Source of the DNA: Streptomyces sp. B1I3
GTDB taxonomy: Bacteria > Actinomycetota > Actinomycetes > Streptomycetales > Streptomycetaceae
Assembly (NCBI RefSeq): GCF_030816615.1
Contig: NZ_JAUSYD010000001.1
Coordinates: 5,788,501-5,852,500 of the forward strand
Length of the DNA: 64,000 bases
Direction: 5' to 3'
In this document: one piece after another, positions 26,238 to 35,165 of the stretch
Numbering within the stretch: the stretch's first letter is position 1
Layout of the letters: each line of letters opens with the position of its first letter
The notes under the pieces: model-generated
What the model was told of the DNA's origin: nothing
Databases searched by the model: none
The model's input: only the letters and a program-made list of their open reading frames with translations
Position numbers and translations under genes: made by a program

Positions 26238-27080
26238 ATGCGGGGCAGGACGGCCGGTACGCGAGGAACGTGGGGACCGGCGTCGCTCGCCGTGCTGATC
26301 CTGGCGGCGCTGTCCACCGGCTGCGCCCCGGGCACGGCGCCCGAGGACCCGCCGGCCGCCGCCGGCGCACCGCGGTCCGCGCGGCACTGGCAGCCGGAGC
26401 CCGGCGTGGACTGGCAGTGGCAGCTCTCCGGCCGGGTGGACACGACGGTGGACGCCCCGGTCTACGACATCGACGGGTTCGACCAGGACGCCGCGACCGT
26501 GTCCGCGCTGCACCGCAAGGGCCGCAAGGTCATCTGCTACCTCTCGACCGGCGCCTGGGAGGACTTCCGCCCGGACGCGGAGAAGTTCCCCGCATCCGTG
26601 CGCGGCAAGACCAACGGCTGGGAGGGGGAGTGGTGGCTCGACATCCGCCGCACCGACATCCTGGAACCGCTGATGGAGACCCGGATCGCCATGTGCGCGA
26701 AGAAGGGGTTCGACGCGGTGGAGCCGGACAACATGGACGGCTACCTCAACTCCACGGGCTTCCCGCTGACGGGGAAGGACCAGCTCCGCTACAACCGGCT
26801 GATCGCCCGCATCGCCCACCGCCACGGCATGGCCGTCGGCCTGAAGAACGACCTGCCCCAGATCCCGGAACTGGTGGACGACTTCGACTTCGCGGTCAAC
26901 GAACAGTGCGCGCAGTACGGCGAGTGCGGAACCCTCACCCCGTTCATCGAGGCGGGCAAGGCCGTCTTCCACGCGGAGTACGAAGTGCCCGTGGCCGACT
27001 TCTGTGCCGAGTCCCGGCGGCTGAGGCTGAGCTCACTGCTGAAGAAGTACGAACTCGGCGTCTGGCGCCAGGGCTGCTGA
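26238..27080 (+). CDS. GH114-like (endo alpha-1,4-polygalactosaminidase family) lipoprotein
   Basis: 280 residues. A signal peptide ends in the lipobox LSTGC (Cys29), so it is probably a membrane-anchored lipoprotein. The rest matches the TIM-barrel GH114 family: WQWQLSGRVDTT, VYDIDGFDQD, ICYLSTGAWEDFRPD, EPDNMDGYL and the final GVWRQGC. Members cleave alpha-1,4-galactosamine polymers. The acidic residues of VYDIDGFD and EPDNMDG are the likely catalytic ones. Substrates in a streptomycete could be galactosamine-containing wall or biofilm polymers. It diverges from pepA and converges with cobS. Confidence 0.83.
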   Translation: MRGRTAGTRGTWGPASLAVLILAALSTGCAPGTAPEDPPAAAGAPRSARHWQPEPGVDWQWQLSGRVDTTVDAPVYDIDGFDQDAATVSALHRKGRKVICYLSTGAWEDFRPDAEKFPASVRGKTNGWEGEWWLDIRRTDILEPLMETRIAMCAKKGFDAVEPDNMDGYLNSTGFPLTGKDQLRYNRLIARIAHRHGMAVGLKNDLPQIPELVDDFDFAVNEQCAQYGECGTLTPFIEAGKAVFHAEYEVPVADFCAESRRLRLSSLLKKYELGVWRQGC

Positions 27081-27100
27081 GGCGGCGCCCCGGCCGCGGC

Positions 27101-27880
27101 CTACCCCAGGGCCAGCACCACCAGGACCGCGGTGGCGGCGGTCTCCGCCAGCGCCCCGAACACATCGCCGGTCACCCCGGTGAAGCGCCGCACGCAGTGC
27201 CGCAGCAACAGCCCCGCGGCCCCCAGACCGGCCAGGGCGGCGAGGCCGTGGCACAGGGCTCCGTAGCCGCCCAGCAGCGCACCGGCCCCGGCGCAGCCCG
27301 CGACCACCACCACCGCGACGCCCGCCGCGGCGCCGGGCGGCACGGTGCCGGCCACCGCGGCACCCAGCCCCTCCGGCCTGGCCGGCGGCACGCCGCGGCG
27401 GGAGGCGAGGGTGAGCGCGGACCGGGCGACGGCCGCGGCGGCCACCGCCCCCAGCGCACCGTGCGCCCAGTCCCGGCCGTACAGCTCGAAGAGGGCGGCC
27501 ACCTGGGCGAGCAGGACGAACAGCAGCGTGATCACACCGAACGGACCAATGTCCGACTGCTTCATGACGCGCAGCGCTTCCTCGGCGGGCCTGGCGCTGC
27601 CGAGCCCGTCCGCGGTGTCCGCCAGACCGTCCAGGTGCAGGCCGCGGGTGAGGGCGGCGGGGAGCGCGGCCGAGGCGACCGCCGCGAGCAGGGGTCCCGA
27701 TCCGGCCAGCAGGAGCACCGTCCCGGGCACGGCCGCGAGCAGCCCCACGACGAGCCCGGCGAGCGGGGCGCAGAGCATGCCGGCGCGGGCGGCCTCACGG
27801 TCCCAGCGCGAGACCCGGACGGGGAGCACGGTCAGGGTGCCGAAGGCGAAACGCAGGCCGTGGCTGTTCAGGGAGGTCAC
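27101..27880 (-). CDS. cobS: Adenosylcobinamide-GDP ribazoletransferase (cobalamin synthase)
   Basis: 259 residues, a multi-pass membrane enzyme joining alpha-ribazole to adenosylcobinamide-GDP, the last assembly step of B12. The signature HLDGLADTADGLGS is at residues 82-95, and most of the rest is hydrophobic Ala/Val/Leu helices. The other nucleotide-loop genes (cobT and the cobU fusion) follow at 28.7-31.2 kb on the same strand, separated from it by a membrane-protein gene on the other strand. I see no cobalamin riboswitch upstream. Confidence 0.93.
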   Translation of the reverse strand: MTSLNSHGLRFAFGTLTVLPVRVSRWDREAARAGMLCAPLAGLVVGLLAAVPGTVLLLAGSGPLLAAVASAALPAALTRGLHLDGLADTADGLGSARPAEEALRVMKQSDIGPFGVITLLFVLLAQVAALFELYGRDWAHGALGAVAAAAVARSALTLASRRGVPPARPEGLGAAVAGTVPPGAAAGVAVVVVAGCAGAGALLGGYGALCHGLAALAGLGAAGLLLRHCVRRFTGVTGDVFGALAETAATAVLVVLALG

Positions 27881-27965
27881 CGCGGGCAGGCTAGCCGGTG
27901 CCGGTCGGCGTTAGGTTGTGCGCATCGCAACAAAAGCCGCACAGCGGACGTCGGGAGTAGGTGGC

Positions 27966-28733
27966 ATGGGTCACTGGCTTCACCAGAACATCGTCGAGCC
28001 GGGCAAACTGCCGCTGCTGCTCGCCCTGAGCGCCTTCTTGCTCACCTTCGCCGTCACCCGTGTCATCACCCGGATGATCAGGGCGGGCAAGGGGCCCTTC
28101 CGCAACGTCACGCCCGGCGGCGTGCACGTCCACCACGTGGTGCCGGGCGTCGTGCTCTCGGTGGTCGGCGGGTTCGGCGCGGTGGCCAGTGGCCGGCACG
28201 GTGTCGCCGCCGGCATCTGCGCCGTCGTCTTCGGCATGGGGGCCGGCCTCGTCCTCGACGAGTTCGCGCTGATCCTGCACCTCGACGACGTCTACTGGAC
28301 CGAGGAGGGCCGCCAGAGCGTGGAGGTCGTCGTCCTCACCGCCTCGCTGGTCGTCCTCGTCCTCGCCGGCTTCTCGCCGCTCGGGGTGGACGAACTGAGC
28401 GGCGACGAGGAGCAGGGCAGGCTGAGCGTCGTCGTGACGTACTGCGTCAACTTCGGCTTCGTCCTGATCTCCCTGTTCAAGGGCAAGGCCCGCATGGCGG
28501 TGATCGGCACACTCGTTCCGTTCATCGCTCTGGTCGGCGCCCTCCGGCTGGCCCGGCCGGTCTCCCCGTGGGCGAAGCGTTTCTACCGGCGCCGCCACCG
28601 GGCCCGGTCCAGAGCGGTACTGCGCGCCTACCACCACGACGTGCGGTGGGCGGGACCGCGCCGCAGGTTCCAGGACATGATCGGCGGCGCGCCGGACCGG
28701 ACACAGCTGCCCGGCCCGGGCCCCGCAGACTGA
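27966..28733 (+). CDS. Polytopic membrane protein of unknown function
   Basis: 255 residues with about six membrane helices and a long Arg-rich cytoplasmic tail (WAKRFYRRRHRARSRAVLRAY). Between helices is a conserved polar loop, NVTPGGVHVHHVVPG, with three histidines, and a second, DEFALILHLDDVYW, rich in acidic residues. Together these could bind a metal, which is inference. The start ATG 27966 has GGGAG about 8 nt upstream; TAGGTT at 27912-27917 is a likely -10. It is inserted between cobS and cobT on the opposite strand. Confidence 0.75.
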   Translation: MGHWLHQNIVEPGKLPLLLALSAFLLTFAVTRVITRMIRAGKGPFRNVTPGGVHVHHVVPGVVLSVVGGFGAVASGRHGVAAGICAVVFGMGAGLVLDEFALILHLDDVYWTEEGRQSVEVVVLTASLVVLVLAGFSPLGVDELSGDEEQGRLSVVVTYCVNFGFVLISLFKGKARMAVIGTLVPFIALVGALRLARPVSPWAKRFYRRRHRARSRAVLRAYHHDVRWAGPRRRFQDMIGGAPDRTQLPGPGPAD

Positions 28734-28735
28734 GC

Positions 28736-29836
28736 TCAGACGCTGCTCTGCGCGGGCTCCGCCTCACCGGGCGTCTCCCCGCCGGAAGGCTCCTCGCCGG
28801 CCGGACGCTCCGGGAGCTCGGCGGCCAGCGCCGCCGCGGCCTGGACGAGCGGCAGCGCCAGCAGGGCCCCGCTCCCCTCACCCACCGTCACCCCGTGGTC
28901 CAGCAGCGGCGTCAGCGCCATCCGGTCCAGCGCCTTGGCCTGGGCGGGCTCGCCGCTCACCTGACCCGCCAGCCACCAGTCCGGCGCCCGGAAGGCCGCC
29001 CGCTGGGCCACCAGCGCACAGGCCGCCGAGACCACACCGTCCAGCACGACGGGCAGCCGGCGCACCGCGCTCTGCAGCAGGAAACCGGTCGTCGCCGCCA
29101 GATCCGCCCCGCCCACCGCGGCCAGCAGCTCCAGCTGGTCACCGAGCACCGGCCGGGCCCGGCGCAGCGCGTCCCGGATCGCCGCGCACTTGCGCATCCA
29201 CGCGAGATCGTCGATGCCGGCTCCGCCACGCCCCGTCACGACCGAGGCGTCCGTGCCGCACAGGGCCGCGATCAGGGTCGAGGCCGCCGTCGTACCGCCG
29301 ACGCTCAGATCACCCAGCACCACGAGATCGGTGCCGGAGTCGGCCTCCTCGTCGGCGATCCGCATCCCCAGCCGTACGGCCTGCTCGGCCTCCTCGGCCG
29401 TCAGCGCGTCCTCGACGTCGATACGGCCGCTGCCGCGCCGCACCCGGTGCCGTACGACCGCCTCGGGCAGCAGCTCCGGGTCGCAGTCAAGACCGGCGTC
29501 GACGATGCGTACCGGGACGGCGAAGCGGCGTGCCAGCACGGCGACGGGACTGGCGCCGTCCAGAGCGGCCCGCACCAGCTCGTGCGCACTGCCGGCCGCC
29601 CGGCCGGACACCCCCAGCTCCGCCACCCCGTGGTCACCGGCGAAAAGCACCACACGCGGCCGGTCGACGGGCTTGACGGGCACCGCCTGCTGGGCGGCGG
29701 ACAGCCACTCGCCCAGCTCGTCGAGCCGGCCGAGCGCGCCGGGCGCGACGGCCAGCCGCTCCCGGCGTTCCTCGGCGTCACGTCGTACGCCCCCGTCGGG
29801 GCGCTCGATCAGGTCGGAGAAGTCGTCCAGATTCAC
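28736..29836 (-). CDS. cobT: Nicotinate-nucleotide--dimethylbenzimidazole phosphoribosyltransferase
   Basis: 366 residues. Makes alpha-ribazole phosphate from nicotinate mononucleotide and dimethylbenzimidazole for the lower ligand of B12. Family motifs are ALGRLDELGEWL near 33, LFAGDHGVAELGVS near 65, LGDLSVGGTTAAS near 173 and the C-terminal GVTVGEGSGALLA with the catalytic glutamate. It lies 114 bp downstream of the cobU fusion and ends 2 bp from the convergent membrane-protein gene. An acidic tail of about 25 residues is extra. Confidence 0.94.
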   Translation of the reverse strand: MNLDDFSDLIERPDGGVRRDAEERRERLAVAPGALGRLDELGEWLSAAQQAVPVKPVDRPRVVLFAGDHGVAELGVSGRAAGSAHELVRAALDGASPVAVLARRFAVPVRIVDAGLDCDPELLPEAVVRHRVRRGSGRIDVEDALTAEEAEQAVRLGMRIADEEADSGTDLVVLGDLSVGGTTAASTLIAALCGTDASVVTGRGGAGIDDLAWMRKCAAIRDALRRARPVLGDQLELLAAVGGADLAATTGFLLQSAVRRLPVVLDGVVSAACALVAQRAAFRAPDWWLAGQVSGEPAQAKALDRMALTPLLDHGVTVGEGSGALLALPLVQAAAALAAELPERPAGEEPSGGETPGEAEPAQSSV

Positions 29837-29950
29837 GGGGGTCTGCCTCGCGGGTCGTCACATGGTGGGCGGGGAGCCCGGCCCCGGGCTCCTTGCGGAA
29901 CAGTACCCGCCTGCCCCCGCGCGCCCCGGGCCCGCGCACCTGCCCCGGCC

Positions 29951-31153
29951 TCAGTCCCGCAGCACCAGCGCCTGCCCCGCGACGACGAGCAGGACGTGCT
30001 CGCACTCGGCTGCGAACGCCGCGTTCAGACGGCCCAGTTCGTCACGGAAGCGTCGCCCGGAGGGTGTCGCGGGGACCACACCGGAGCCGGCCTCGTTGGT
30101 CACGGCGACGACCGTGCGGCGCGTGCCGCGCACCGCGCGCACCAGTTCGGCGACCCGGGCGCGCAGCGCGTCCTCCCCGCCGTCCGCCCACAGGGCGCTG
30201 TCCCACGCGTCCGCCCGGTCCATCGCGTCCGTCAGCCACAGCGACAGGCAGTCGATCAGCAGCGGGGGGCCGTCCGCCTCCAGCAGTCCGGTCAGCTCGC
30301 ACGTCTCCTCGGTGCGCCACGCGGCCGGCCTGCGCTCCCGGTGCACGCCGATCCGGTCCGCCCATTCCCTGTCGCCGTCCCGCCGGCCGCCCGTGGCCAC
30401 GTACACCACCTCGGGGAACGTCTCCAGACGCCGCTCGGCCTCGAGGGACTTCCCGGACCGGGCCCCGCCCGTCACGAGCGTGCGCCGGGGCACGACCGGC
30501 ACGGCGTGGTACTCGCCCACCGGCAGCGTCGTGCCGTCCGGCACGGCCTGCGCCCCGCCCGCCGCCAGCCTGCGGTCCAGCTCGTCACCCCGCGGCGCGT
30601 CGTGGTCCAGATGGACGGCGATCACCTCGGTGCCCGGCCCGACGGCCTCCACCGCCCGCAGCCGGGCCACGGCGTCGGGCCGCCCGATCACATCGCCGAC
30701 GACCATGTCGTACGGCTCCGGCACCCGGTCGGCCAGGCCGGCGGGGGAGGCACCCGGCGGCAGGTAGAGCAGCCGCTCGCCCTCCGGCGACGTCACCTCG
30801 TACCCGGTGCCGGGCGCGTCCATCGCCACGGCCCGGACGCGGTGCCCGCTGATCAGCGTCAGCTCCTGGCCGTCGGGGACCCGCCCAGCGGGAGGGAGCG
30901 AGGCGGGCAGTTCCACCGCGGGCCCGTCATGAGGGTGGGTCAGCAGCACCTGCCGCACGCCCGCCAGCGAATGTCCCGCCCGGGCGGCGGCGAACACGGC
31001 GCCCGGGGTGAGGTCGAGCAGCAGCGCGTCGTCGACGAGGAGGGCGGTCGCGGCGCGCGCCCGCGCACCACGGGCCGACGCGCACGCGGCGCAGGGGCAG
31101 TCGGGCCGCGGCAGCCCGTCGGGGGCTCCGGTGCCGAGCAGAGTCAGTTCCAC
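29951..31153 (-). CDS. PhnP-like metallo-hydrolase domain fused to CobU/CobP
   Basis: 400 residues with two domains. Residues 1-220 resemble a PhnP/metallo-beta-lactamase fold: ELTLLGTGAPDGLPRPDC with Cys19, Cys21, Cys24, and LLTHPHD, a reduced version of the HxHxDH metal site. Residues 225-400 are the adenosylcobinamide kinase/guanylyltransferase: P-loop VTGGARSGKS (227-236), the DCLSLWLTDAM Walker-B-like strand and VTNEAGSGVVP. The second domain adds phosphate then GMP to cobinamide before CobS acts. The first may be inactive or act on a related phosphoester. Start GTG 31153 follows GGAGG by 8 nt. Confidence 0.88.
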   Translation of the reverse strand: MELTLLGTGAPDGLPRPDCPCAACASARGARARAATALLVDDALLLDLTPGAVFAAARAGHSLAGVRQVLLTHPHDGPAVELPASLPPAGRVPDGQELTLISGHRVRAVAMDAPGTGYEVTSPEGERLLYLPPGASPAGLADRVPEPYDMVVGDVIGRPDAVARLRAVEAVGPGTEVIAVHLDHDAPRGDELDRRLAAGGAQAVPDGTTLPVGEYHAVPVVPRRTLVTGGARSGKSLEAERRLETFPEVVYVATGGRRDGDREWADRIGVHRERRPAAWRTEETCELTGLLEADGPPLLIDCLSLWLTDAMDRADAWDSALWADGGEDALRARVAELVRAVRGTRRTVVAVTNEAGSGVVPATPSGRRFRDELGRLNAAFAAECEHVLLVVAGQALVLRD

Positions 31154-31238
31154 GGTCTGATCCTCCCGTGTCCATGCTGCCCCTGCGCGCCCGGGCACCC
31201 ACTAGGCTGCGGGGAGCAACGTGACCCAGGAGGCGGAC

Positions 31239-31442
31239 ATGGCGTGGACGTGGCGGTTCGAGAAGTCCGACGGTACGGAGACGGAGCCGGCGCTGCAGCC
31301 GGAGGAGTTCACGACTCAGGGCGACGCGGAGTCCTGGATCGGTGAGTTCTGGAAGGAGCTCCTCGAGGGCGGCGCCGACCAGGTGACGCTGTTCGAGGAC
31401 GCGAAGAAGATCTACGGCCCGATGAGCCTCCAGGCCGAATAG
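31239..31442 (+). CDS. Small acidic conserved protein
   Basis: 67 residues, acidic, with the pattern MAWTWRFEKSDG and GDAESWIGEFWKELLEGG, and no membrane segment or signal peptide. AGGAGG at 31228-31233 with a 5-nt spacer fixes ATG 31239. Its function is unknown; short acidic proteins of this type are widespread in streptomycetes. It diverges from the cobU fusion and is followed by a hairpin shared with the convergent protease gene. Confidence 0.75.
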   Translation: MAWTWRFEKSDGTETEPALQPEEFTTQGDAESWIGEFWKELLEGGADQVTLFEDAKKIYGPMSLQAE

Positions 31443-31448
31443 GCCCCC

Positions 31449-31480
31449 CGGCCCGCCATCCGCCCCCGGGTGGCGGGCCG
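31449..31480. terminator. Hairpin between the small acidic gene and the htrA-like gene
   Basis: CGGCCCGCCA (31449-31458) pairs with TGGCGGGCCG (31471-31480) around a 12-nt loop; it can serve both convergent genes. Confidence 0.75.
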
Positions 31481-31521
31481 CCGCCGTGAGGCCGCGTGCC
31501 GCCCGGGTGCGGCCGGGTCCG

Positions 31522-32607
31522 TCAGATCTCTCCGAGCGTGACCTCCGCCGTCCTCTCCGCGCCCGAGCGGACGTACGTCACCTGCACCTTCTGGCCCGGC
31601 TTGTGGGCCGCCAGGGCCTCCGAGAGCGAGGTGATCGTCGTGATGCGGCTGTCGCCCACCCGTGTGATGACGTCCCCCGCCCGCAGGCCCGCCTTCTCGG
31701 CCGCCCCGCCCTCGCCGGCGGTCACGACGGCGACCCCGGCCGGCCGGTAGTCGTCGTCGACGACCGTACGGCCCGTGATGTCCAGCGCGGCCCGGCCCGA
31801 ATCCGTGACCCTGCCGTTCTCGATGATCTGGTCGACGACCTTCCGGACCGTCGAGACCGGGATGGCGAACCCGATCCCGGGTGCGGCGCTGCCTCCCGGC
31901 TCCGGGTCCGTCGCCGCGAGGGTGGGGATGCCGATCACCTCGCTCTCGAGGTTGACCAGGGCGCCGCCGCTGTTGCCCGGATTGATCGCCGCCGACGTCT
32001 GCACCATGTCGGCGAGCGTCGCCCCCGTGCCACCGCCCCCGCGGCTCTCGCTGACGGTCCGGCCCAGGGCCGAGACGATGCCCTGGGTGACGCTGCTGGA
32101 GAGGCCGAGCGGCGAGCCCATCGCCAGGACGATCTGCCCGACCTGCACCTCGTCGGCCGTGCCGAAGTCCGCGGCCTTGAGCCCGTCCGGGACGTCGTCC
32201 AGCCTGATGACCGCCAGGTCCTGCTCCGGGTAGGACGAGACGAGTGAGGCCCTGAGCGCCTTCTCGCCGGTCGCGACAGTGACCTCGAAGGACTTCGCGC
32301 CGCCCACGACATGGGCGTTGGTGACGATATGGCCCTTGCCGTCGTAGACGATGCCGGAGCCGAGACCGTCGCCGGTGGCGACCTGCACGACGGAGGGCAG
32401 CACGTCGTTGATGACGGTCTGGTACCGCTCCTCCAGATCGACCGTGCCCTGGGACACCGCGTTCGGCTGCACGGGGGCGCCTGAGGGGGAGGGGGACGGG
32501 CCGGCGCAGCCGAACGCCAGGGCGAGCGCGCAGACGCCGGCGGCCAGGGACAGCGAGGAGCGGCGGGCCGGGCCGCGGCGCCGGCCGCGGGAGGGGGATG
32601 CGTCCAT
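31522..32607 (-). CDS. HtrA/DegP-like serine protease lipoprotein with PDZ domain
   Basis: 361 residues. A basic N-terminus and hydrophobic segment end in the lipobox LAFGC (Cys34), so the protease is probably tethered outside the membrane. The S1C triad is visible: His99 (VTNAHVV), Asp130 (EQDLAVIRL) and Ser213 (NPGNSGGAL). A C-terminal PDZ domain (about 270-361, GAAEKAGLRAGDVITRVGD) handles substrate recognition. Such proteases take part in envelope protein quality control. It shares this stretch with PspA, a two-component system and an RND transporter, suggesting an envelope-stress neighbourhood. Confidence 0.92.
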   Translation of the reverse strand: MDASPSRGRRRGPARRSSLSLAAGVCALALAFGCAGPSPSPSGAPVQPNAVSQGTVDLEERYQTVINDVLPSVVQVATGDGLGSGIVYDGKGHIVTNAHVVGGAKSFEVTVATGEKALRASLVSSYPEQDLAVIRLDDVPDGLKAADFGTADEVQVGQIVLAMGSPLGLSSSVTQGIVSALGRTVSESRGGGGTGATLADMVQTSAAINPGNSGGALVNLESEVIGIPTLAATDPEPGGSAAPGIGFAIPVSTVRKVVDQIIENGRVTDSGRAALDITGRTVVDDDYRPAGVAVVTAGEGGAAEKAGLRAGDVITRVGDSRITTITSLSEALAAHKPGQKVQVTYVRSGAERTAEVTLGEI

Positions 32608-32681
32608 GCCCGGAGTATCGCCAGGGCCCGGGCCCCGGGGCCTGTGCTGTTGGGCCGATCAGACGTACGGGCGGCGGCCTC

Positions 32682-33479
32682 TCAGCCGCGTACGCCGCAC
32701 AGGTGCAGCAGCGCCGCCACCCCGCGGTACGGATCCGTGCGCCCCGCCCGGTCCTCCACTGCCAGCACACGGGCCAGCTCGTCAGCGTCCGGCAGCGGGG
32801 ACTCGTTGCTCACGTTGTCGGTGAAGACCCGTACGCCGTACCAGGTGTGCAGCGGGGCGGCGATACCGGCGAGGGTGGCCGTCAGCGCGCCGAGCCGGTC
32901 GGCCCGCACGTCGAGGCCCAGCCTGTTCCTGTACGTGTCCGTGTCGAACGCGGCCAGGGCCGCGCCGAAGTCGCCCGCGGTCCCGGGGCGCATCGCCAGC
33001 GCGTCGGCGTTCCGTACGAGCAGCGAGAGCAGCCCGCCCGGCGCCAGCATCCGGGCCAGTCCGGCCAGCATGGGATCCGGTTCGGAGACGTACATCAGTA
33101 CGCCGTGGCAGAGCACCACGTCGAAGCTGCCGGGCAGGAAGTGCACCCCGGTGTCCCGGCCGTCGCCCTCGATGAACCGCACGCGCTCCCGGATGCCCTC
33201 GGGTTCGCCCGCGAGCGCGTCCTGCGCGGTCCCCAGCATCTCGCCGTCCGACTCCAGGCCGGTCACCGTGTGCCCGGCCCGCGCCAGGCGCAGGGCCTGT
33301 GTGCCCTGGCCCATGCCGACGTCGAGCACCCGCAGCCGCCGCCCCACAGGGAAGCGGGCGGCTATCTGCTCGTCCAGCTGCCGGGCGACGAGCTCCTGGC
33401 GGACCGTGTTGCGCAGGCCGCCGAGCCCGGCCAGCCACTGGGAGGAACCGCCCGTGAAGCCGGAGGCCTCCGTGCTCAG
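32682..33479 (-). CDS. SAM-dependent methyltransferase, probable CTG start
   Basis: 265 residues of the class I methyltransferase fold: motif I VLDVGMGQG at about 50-58, an acidic residue in GLESDGEML, FIEGDGRD and DVVLCHGVLMYV; substrate unknown. The frame is open and conserved-looking (STEASGFTGGSSQWLAGLGG...) right up to the upstream gene, yet no ATG, GTG or TTG occurs before GTG 33347, which would remove 44 residues. A CTG at 33477-33479 overlaps the TGA of the DUF3043 gene (CTGA) and has GGGGAG 7 nt upstream. I therefore call a CTG start with translational coupling. Confidence 0.82.
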   Translation of the reverse strand: MSTEASGFTGGSSQWLAGLGGLRNTVRQELVARQLDEQIAARFPVGRRLRVLDVGMGQGTQALRLARAGHTVTGLESDGEMLGTAQDALAGEPEGIRERVRFIEGDGRDTGVHFLPGSFDVVLCHGVLMYVSEPDPMLAGLARMLAPGGLLSLLVRNADALAMRPGTAGDFGAALAAFDTDTYRNRLGLDVRADRLGALTATLAGIAAPLHTWYGVRVFTDNVSNESPLPDADELARVLAVEDRAGRTDPYRGVAALLHLCGVRG

Positions 33480-34075
33480 GGCCGCTCTCCCCGCTTGACC
33501 TGCGGCTTCGGAAGCCGCAGTCGGCGCATCTGGAGCGTGCGCATCAGGCCGTAGGCCACGGCGCCGCGCTTCGGGGTGTCCGGGAAGCGCTGGGCCAGCT
33601 GCTTCTTGAGCCGGAACGCGAGGCCGATGGAGTCGACCACGATCAGCACGATCACGCCGAGCCAGAGCAGCAGCGAGATGTTCTGGATGTTCTGGACCTG
33701 GATCACGCTGAGGATCAGGATGATCACCGCGAGCGGCAGGAAGTACTCCGCGATGCAGAAGCGCGAATCCACGAAGTCACGGACGAAGCGCCGCACGGGC
33801 CCCTTGTCACGTGCCGGCAGATAACGCTCGTCGCCCGACGCGAGTGCCTCACGCTGGCGTGCCATGTCCGCGCGGCGCGCTTCGCGCTGACGCTTCGTGG
33901 CCTCCTTGCGATCGGCCGGCGTGCCGCTCGAGGCACGCCTGCGCTGCGTCTGGGCATCGCTGCGCTTGGGGGTGGGGCGACCCTTGGGAGCCTGAGGGTC
34001 GCGGGGCTGCTTGGAGAGGTCCGCCGTCACCTTGCCGGTGGGGGCCTTCTCTTCCTTGGAACGGCTACGGAACAC
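33476..34075 (-). CDS. DUF3043 membrane protein
   Basis: 199 residues. A long, very basic and polar N-terminal half (FRSRSKEEK ... KRQREARRADMARQREALAS) is followed by two membrane helices (about 112-130 and 137-157) and a basic tail. This is the actinobacterial DUF3043 family, with no known activity. I use GTG 34075: TACCCT (reverse strand, 34084-34089) lies just upstream, so the message may be leaderless; a TTG at 34084 is the alternative. Its stop overlaps the putative CTG start of the methyltransferase, giving a two-gene operon. Confidence 0.85.
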   Translation of the reverse strand: MFRSRSKEEKAPTGKVTADLSKQPRDPQAPKGRPTPKRSDAQTQRRRASSGTPADRKEATKRQREARRADMARQREALASGDERYLPARDKGPVRRFVRDFVDSRFCIAEYFLPLAVIILILSVIQVQNIQNISLLLWLGVIVLIVVDSIGLAFRLKKQLAQRFPDTPKRGAVAYGLMRTLQMRRLRLPKPQVKRGERP

Positions 34076-34360
34076 AAAGCCCAAGGGTACGGGGTCGATC
34101 GGGGCGGCAGCGGACCGGGCGGGAACGATCCGGCAACGGCCTGCGTCCTGAAAGGTGTCCCGACAGGGGCAGAACGGACGATGCCGACGTCTTTCCCTGA
34201 TGTTCGTCTACTCCCTGCGCGGGAGCGGTCACCGGCGGCAGTCGTCCTTGGGTAGGAGCACATCCGGGCCCGAACAGTGCGGTAATGGAGACAGGGCCCG
34301 TACTGTGGGTTCTGTTGGAGTGCCGGAGCTCAGTCCGTCAGAAGGGGGCGCGCGAAGCCC

Positions 34361-35155
34361 ATGAGCGGTGTCATGAAGCGTATGGGAATGATCTTCCGCG
34401 CGAAGGCCAACAAGGCCCTTGACCGGGCCGAGGACCCGCGCGAAACCCTCGACTACTCGTACCAGAAGCAGCTGGAACTGCTGCAGAAGGTACGTCGCGG
34501 CGTCGCCGATGTGGCGACCTCGCGCAAGCGGCTCGAACTGCAGCTCAACCAGCTGCAGGGCCAGTCGACCAAACTGGAGGACCAGGGGCGCAAGGCGCTC
34601 GCTCTCGGCAGGGAGGACCTCGCACGCGAGGCGCTGTCCCGGCGAGCCGCCCTGCAGCAGCAGGTCACCGACCTGGAGACGCAGCACCGGACGCTCCAGG
34701 GCGAGGAGGAGAAGCTCACCCTCGCGGCGCAGCGGCTGCAGGCCAAGGTCGACGCCTTCCGTACGAAGAAGGAGACCATCAAGGCCACCTACACCGCCGC
34801 CCAGGCGCAGACCCGGATCGGCGAGGCCTTCTCCGGGATCTCCGAGGAGATGGGCGACGTCGGCCTTGCGATCCAGCGGGCCGAGGACAAGACCCAGCAG
34901 CTCCAGGCGCGGGCCGGTGCCATCGACGAGCTGCTCGCCTCCGGCGCCCTGGACGACCCGTCCGGGACGGCGAAGGACGACATCGCCGCCGAGCTGGACC
35001 GGATCTCCGGTGGTACGGATGTAGAACTGGAACTGCAGCGCATGAAGGCGGAGCTGGCCGGCGGCCCGTCCGCGCAGCAGCAGGCCATCGAGGGCGGTGC
35101 GCAGGACGCGGCACCGCAGTCGCAGCAGGCCCCGCACAAGTTCGACAAGCAGTGA
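34361..35155 (+). CDS. pspA: PspA/IM30 (Vipp1)-family envelope-stress protein
   Basis: 264 residues, almost entirely coiled coil. The N-terminal amphipathic helix (MKRMGMIFRAKANKALDRAEDP) and long heptad region (SYQKQLELLQKVRRG ... RAEDKTQQLQ) are characteristic. ESCRT-III-like PspA proteins assemble on and stabilise damaged cytoplasmic membrane. An Ala/Gln-rich tail after about residue 230 is unstructured. The partner pspAA gene follows after 10 bp, then a histidine kinase/response regulator pair. The leader from 34300 contains a possible -10 (TACTGT near 34302). Confidence 0.93.
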   Translation: MSGVMKRMGMIFRAKANKALDRAEDPRETLDYSYQKQLELLQKVRRGVADVATSRKRLELQLNQLQGQSTKLEDQGRKALALGREDLAREALSRRAALQQQVTDLETQHRTLQGEEEKLTLAAQRLQAKVDAFRTKKETIKATYTAAQAQTRIGEAFSGISEEMGDVGLAIQRAEDKTQQLQARAGAIDELLASGALDDPSGTAKDDIAAELDRISGGTDVELELQRMKAELAGGPSAQQQAIEGGAQDAAPQSQQAPHKFDKQ

Positions 35156-35165
35156 GGGCGGCGTC

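Noticed and set aside
26010-31238. Search for a cobalamin riboswitch near the cob genes
   Set aside because: The gaps upstream of cobS, cobT and the cobU fusion are short (about 85-115 bp) and show no B12-box-like sequence or suitable length.
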